Source of the DNA: Verrucomicrobia bacterium UBA1211
GTDB taxonomy: Bacteria; Verrucomicrobiota; Kiritimatiellia; RFP12; UBA1067
DNA: 17,104 bases
Direction: 5' to 3'
NCBI GenBank assembly: GCA_002309585.1
Contig: DBXN01000108.1
Location: forward strand, 3,305-20,408
Shown piece by piece: positions 15,201-17,104 of this stretch (the stretch's first letter is position 1; every line of letters starts with the position of its first letter). The notes under the pieces are model-generated. The model made no database searches, was not told the DNA's origin, and saw nothing but the letters and a program-made list of their open reading frames with translations. Made by a program: the position numbers and the translations under genes.

Positions 15201-15715
15201 CGAATTCCGAAATCGTCTTCGACGACACGGAGAATTGGCACCACCTGGCCGTGACGTATGACGGCAAGACAGTGATATTCTATCTCGATGGCGAGGCGGT
15301 GCAGTCGACGGCGCTCGCGTGCAACAGGATGCCTTGCACCATGAAGATCGGCATCGGTAACAATGTCACGCCGAACGTGGAGTACTGGAACGGTGCGATC
15401 GACGAGGCGATGGTCTTTGACCGCGCGATCACAGCGGAGGAGGTCGAGATGGTGATGGACGCTTCGTGGAAGCGGATGGGGGTACTCAACCCCGAGACGG
15501 ATCTGGTCATCGCCGAGGGCGCGACGCTGGAACTGAACGGGTCGGACCAGACGGTCGCCACCCTGACGCTGGGGGATCATCTCTACAAGCTGGGCGCGAC
15601 CACCTGGGGCGCCGTCGGAAGTGGCGCCGAGCATGAGACGGAGCAGTTGACCGGGCGCGGTATTCTGCGGGTGAAGGGTCCGCTTGATCCTGGCACGATT
15701 ATCTTTGTTCGGTAG
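12227..15715 (+). CDS. Large secreted discoidin (F5/8 type C)-like and LamG domain protein
   Basis: The 1162-aa product has a signal peptide (cleavage near AWA-DS at about residue 25). It contains two clearly homologous discoidin-like domains, at about residues 28-200 and 379-558, sharing WNYNE, WGT-V, APG-x3-Y-x-GED and NYG-[IL]-D-x-YTG-[LI]-SE. Between them (about 201-378) is another beta-sandwich-like segment. Residues about 560-870 are strand-rich and include a PATR-like VVKTGAGTLTIDGTATWKGN. A LamG_3-type domain follows (about 878-1080, with IHYDFE at its start and FDDTENWHHLAVTYDGK in the core). The chain ends LDPGTIIFVR, like the end of the PATR protein two genes upstream. No catalytic residues were recognised. 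It probably binds carbohydrate at the cell surface. The next gene begins 19 nt downstream. The domain assignments are good; the role is inferred. Confidence 0.83.
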   Translation: MRTGMYGVSMIGWIAVFALWAPAWADSLITPVAATAESYYRANYDTRAPVCTINGSYMSPIPVTASSAASMQYRQGMWLSNGTKATWITYDLGNEMTVTGMHVWNYNEVDYAARGIKTCDLYAGTYMLSSGMPYGLGGAAWGTFVESLTFACAPGAEPYYGEDIWFTEPVTTRYLQLLVRDNYGIDNYTGLSEVRFYSRTSQRWSFTGESAVSFAVRSDDLLQTAVITTVDELAVNEVENNKYSNGTLESLTDGTFGPAGHVDGLCIAGGQVTYQLDTETVPGGYDIAEVDVYTGWGGDRGNAAFTLLYRRVGESAFETVGAAHYACTITSGNRAVRLRMMNLGLKGVDALRFDFGPGDWQQNGGVGYKEIDVYQEVGTPVSPVNATAQSWFTPDDRAPLHTIDGSGLAPNRAPEAVGVVAGTATRNAVWLSDGTVETWIAFDLGVERTVKGFHLWNYNEYASNRSWTGRGIQTAGVYVGETMPENYDAYTDAGANWGTLVQEMTFTIAPGNGSYIGEDYVFDTPVRGRYFQFVVTSNYGLDAYTGISEIVFYEEVGEMEATHRDSGLKTIPDAPTTDVVVVEGTGDTAPVTVAEPLTRIQTLRSEVYDGMLQLQLDGKTLAVTSIELPSGTSGLEILPGGTLACAPGMRNWLNVRADADLILHTDIKDDTGGSGVHVVKTGAGTLTIDGTATWKGNVYMTGGRFIQPAGTLETLGATFTDLEAIYSGGTSQAASGYALHSASMTVSGPHTADWRMVQTDSGDCSLSVLDGGILKVGFIGGGNAQDFPITLDGGTLGTSAFGTAMPWVPAVGPVIVGTDGAVFDTSAGDATVEAEIDADAVVVRKTGANTLTLKRRVTGAAQVRVEEGTLALALPAPIIHYDFETIVGDTVLNLGTGGSALNGVIAGSPETVEGVSGTALKFSDADQGVATANNVTLRQFTYAAWVKTAGPHPHAQRIIIGGPYYAYAKTFLGYLGTNNNQYWAFARDGLDTNSEIVFDDTENWHHLAVTYDGKTVIFYLDGEAVQSTALACNRMPCTMKIGIGNNVTPNVEYWNGAIDEAMVFDRAITAEEVEMVMDASWKRMGVLNPETDLVIAEGATLELNGSDQTVATLTLGDHLYKLGATTWGAVGSGAEHETEQLTGRGILRVKGPLDPGTIIFVR
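12308..12826 (+). repeat. Discoidin-like domain, copy 1
   Basis: It encodes a domain starting ITPVAATAESYY and ending SEVRFYSR. It shares extended patterns with copy 2, including WLS-[ND]-GT, a TWI-x-[YF]-DLG stretch, a WNYNE turn and a closing NYG-x-D motif. Confidence 0.7.
13365..13900 (+). repeat. Discoidin-like domain, copy 2
   Basis: It encodes a domain starting VSPVNATAQSWF and ending SEIVFYEEVG. It is an internal duplicate of copy 1 with one longer loop (EYASNRSWTGRG). Confidence 0.7.
14860..15465 (+). repeat. LamG (concanavalin-like lectin) domain region
   Basis: This segment encodes the C-terminal lectin-like domain of the discoidin protein. The pattern FDDTENWHHLAVTYDGKTV followed by FYLDGEAV and, later, GAIDEAMVFDRAIT is the classic LamG_3 order of strands. 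Confidence 0.75.
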
Positions 15716-15734
15716 GGAAACGATAAGGACGAAT

Positions 15735-17104
15735 ATGGAAACGAAAGTCGGTTTTTTCAGTATCGGATTGGATACCTATTGGGGACAGTTTGAGGGCCTG
15801 CGGGACCACTTGCTGGGGTATCACGCCCAGATCCGCGAACGGCTTGCTGAACAGGGGACGGTGGTGGACGCGGGATTGGTCGATACGCCCGACAAAGCGC
15901 GGGCGGCGGCTGCGACCTTCACCGATGCGGAGATTGATGTGGTTTTCCTCTTTGTTTCAACCTACGCGCTCTCCTCCACGGTCCTGCCCGCGATCCCCAA
16001 GGGCGCGTTCGTCGTGATCCTGAACGTCCAGCCCGTGGCGCAGTTGGACTATACTTCCTTTAATGCGCTCGGCGACCGCGGGACGATGACCGGGATTTGG
16101 CTGGAGCATTGCCAGGCGTGCAGCGTACCGGAAATCGCCTGCGTCTTCAACCGTGCCGGGATCCGTTACGCTTTCGTGACGGGTTGGTTGCAGGATCCCG
16201 AAGTGTGGCGCGGGGTGGCGGAATGGCTTGATGCCGCCCGTGCGGTGCGCGGGATGCGCGCCAACCGAATGGGAGTCTTGGGCCACTACTACTGCGGGAT
16301 GCTGGATGTCTATACCGACCTCACCGCCTGTTGCGCGGCGTTCGGGACGCACATTGACCTGTTGGAAATGTGCGAGCTGCACGCGCTCCGCGAGGCGGTC
16401 ACGCCGGAAGATGTCACGGCGAAGATCAGCGAATTCCGCGAGCGGTTCGACGTCTCGGAGAGTTGCGAGCCGGCGGAGTTGGAACGCGCCGCGAAAACCG
16501 CGACCGCGCTGGACCGGCTGGTGGCGAACCATCGGCTCACCTCGATGGCCTACTATTACGAGGGCCAGCCGGGGAACGCCTATGAAAATATCGTCACCTC
16601 GGTGATTGCGGGGAACACGCTGTTGACCGGTTCGCATGTGCCGGTTGCGGGCGAGTGCGAGGTCAAGAACGCCCACGCGATGAAACTCATGGATCTGCTG
16701 GGGGCGGGCGGCTCGTTCTCGGAGTTTTACCTGACCGACTTCGTGGATGACGTGGTGTTGCTGGGCCATGACGGTCCCGCGCATTTCGCCATCGCAGAGG
16801 GGCGCGTTGGGCTGGTCCCGGTCCCGGTCTATCACGGCAAGCCCGGCAAGGGGCTCTCCATCCAGATGACCGTCAAGCACGGCCCCGTGACCCTGCTCTC
16901 GGTGGTGCAGCGCGCCGACGGGAAGATCATGCTGTTGGCCGCCGAGGGCGAGTCGGTGCCCGGTCCCGTCCTTCAGATTGGCAACACCAACAGTCGTTAT
17001 CGTTTCTCCATCGGGGCGAAGGCCTTTATGGAGGCGTGGAGCGGTGCCGGCCCCGCCCACCACTGCGCGATTGGCGTCGGCCACTGCGCCGCCACGCTGG
17101 AGAA
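15735..17104 (+). CDS. L-arabinose/L-fucose isomerase family protein, 3'-truncated by the window edge
   Basis: The frame is open from the ATG at 15735 to the window end (456 codons, no stop). AAGGA (15725-15729) lies 5 nt before the start. The product has no signal peptide and should be cytoplasmic. The N-terminus (GFFSIGLDTYWGQFEGL) and the order of C-terminal motifs match AraA/FucI-type ketol isomerases. By hand alignment to E. coli AraA, all four metal ligands are kept: E307 in AGECEV (for E306), E330 in FSEFY (E333), H345 in LLGHDGPAH (H350), and H442/H443 in GPAHHCAIG (H450). It should therefore isomerise an aldose to a ketose with a divalent metal. It follows the discoidin gene by 19 nt and is probably co-transcribed with it. 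Arabinose, fucose or another sugar is possible; L-rhamnose would be unusual, since RhaA belongs to a different family. Confidence 0.85.
   Translation, partial: METKVGFFSIGLDTYWGQFEGLRDHLLGYHAQIRERLAEQGTVVDAGLVDTPDKARAAAATFTDAEIDVVFLFVSTYALSSTVLPAIPKGAFVVILNVQPVAQLDYTSFNALGDRGTMTGIWLEHCQACSVPEIACVFNRAGIRYAFVTGWLQDPEVWRGVAEWLDAARAVRGMRANRMGVLGHYYCGMLDVYTDLTACCAAFGTHIDLLEMCELHALREAVTPEDVTAKISEFRERFDVSESCEPAELERAAKTATALDRLVANHRLTSMAYYYEGQPGNAYENIVTSVIAGNTLLTGSHVPVAGECEVKNAHAMKLMDLLGAGGSFSEFYLTDFVDDVVLLGHDGPAHFAIAEGRVGLVPVPVYHGKPGKGLSIQMTVKHGPVTLLSVVQRADGKIMLLAAEGESVPGPVLQIGNTNSRYRFSIGAKAFMEAWSGAGPAHHCAIGVGHCAATLE

Noticed and set aside
14453..15634. Long minus-strand open frame (393 codons) opposite the discoidin/LamG gene
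   Set aside because: It is antisense to a strongly supported gene. Its translation is Arg/His-rich with no domain pattern, as expected from the complement of GC-rich codons.
15957..17084. Minus-strand open frame (375 codons) opposite the isomerase
   Set aside because: It is a complementary shadow of a gene with conserved metal ligands, and shows no family motif or plausible ribosome binding site.
1..17104. CRISPR arrays, tRNA or rRNA genes, insertion sequences and riboswitches
   Set aside because: No spaced direct repeats, cloverleaf-like segments, transposase motifs or long terminal inverted repeats were seen on either strand.

Overview
The window is a GC-rich stretch from a glycan-degrading bacterium, most likely a member of the PVC group (Kiritimatiellota or a relative in Verrucomicrobiota/Lentisphaerota). 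The assignment rests on gene content only: GH78 rhamnosidases of the DCPHRE type, large secreted proteins with autotransporter-associated (PATR-like) strand repeats and a 'YVESTGTQYIDTG' lectin-like domain, a WbsX/GH99-like enzyme, an AraC/cupin regulator and an AraA/FucI-type isomerase. No rRNA or other phylogenetic marker is present.

Layout. (1) nt 1-1787, + strand: the 3' part of a GH78 alpha-L-rhamnosidase gene that enters from the left edge. (2) nt 1788-1970: a short gap between converging genes with two small inverted repeats. (3) nt 1971-3404, - strand: a Tat-exported calcineurin-type metallophosphoesterase with a C-terminal Ig-like tail and a recognisable promoter. (4) nt 3405-3731: a divergent intergenic region with octamer tandem repeats, a 9-bp inverted repeat and an AT-rich stretch. 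(5) nt 3732-17104, + strand: a collinear series of six genes: AraC regulator, secreted GH78 rhamnosidase, 1109-aa PATR/LamG-like surface protein, secreted WbsX/GH99-like enzyme with an N-terminal beta-sandwich, 1162-aa discoidin/LamG surface protein, and an AraA-family sugar isomerase cut by the right edge. The gaps are 16, 70, 2, 118 and 19 nt, and no convincing terminator was seen between them.

Interpretation (inference). The block looks like a polysaccharide utilisation locus with no SusC/SusD pair. The AraC protein would sense a sugar. The secreted rhamnosidase and the GH99-like enzyme would act on a rhamnose-containing heteroglycan. The two very large secreted proteins with lectin-like domains would bind substrate or form a surface layer. 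The cytoplasmic isomerase would process a released deoxy-sugar or pentose. No transporter, kinase or aldolase lies in the window. The least explained points are the secretion and anchoring of the two giant proteins (no beta-barrel, PEP-CTERM or sortase signal, but a similar GT-[VI]-I-[IF]-[LV]-R terminus), the secreted WbsX-like enzyme, and the short tandem repeats in three intergenic gaps.
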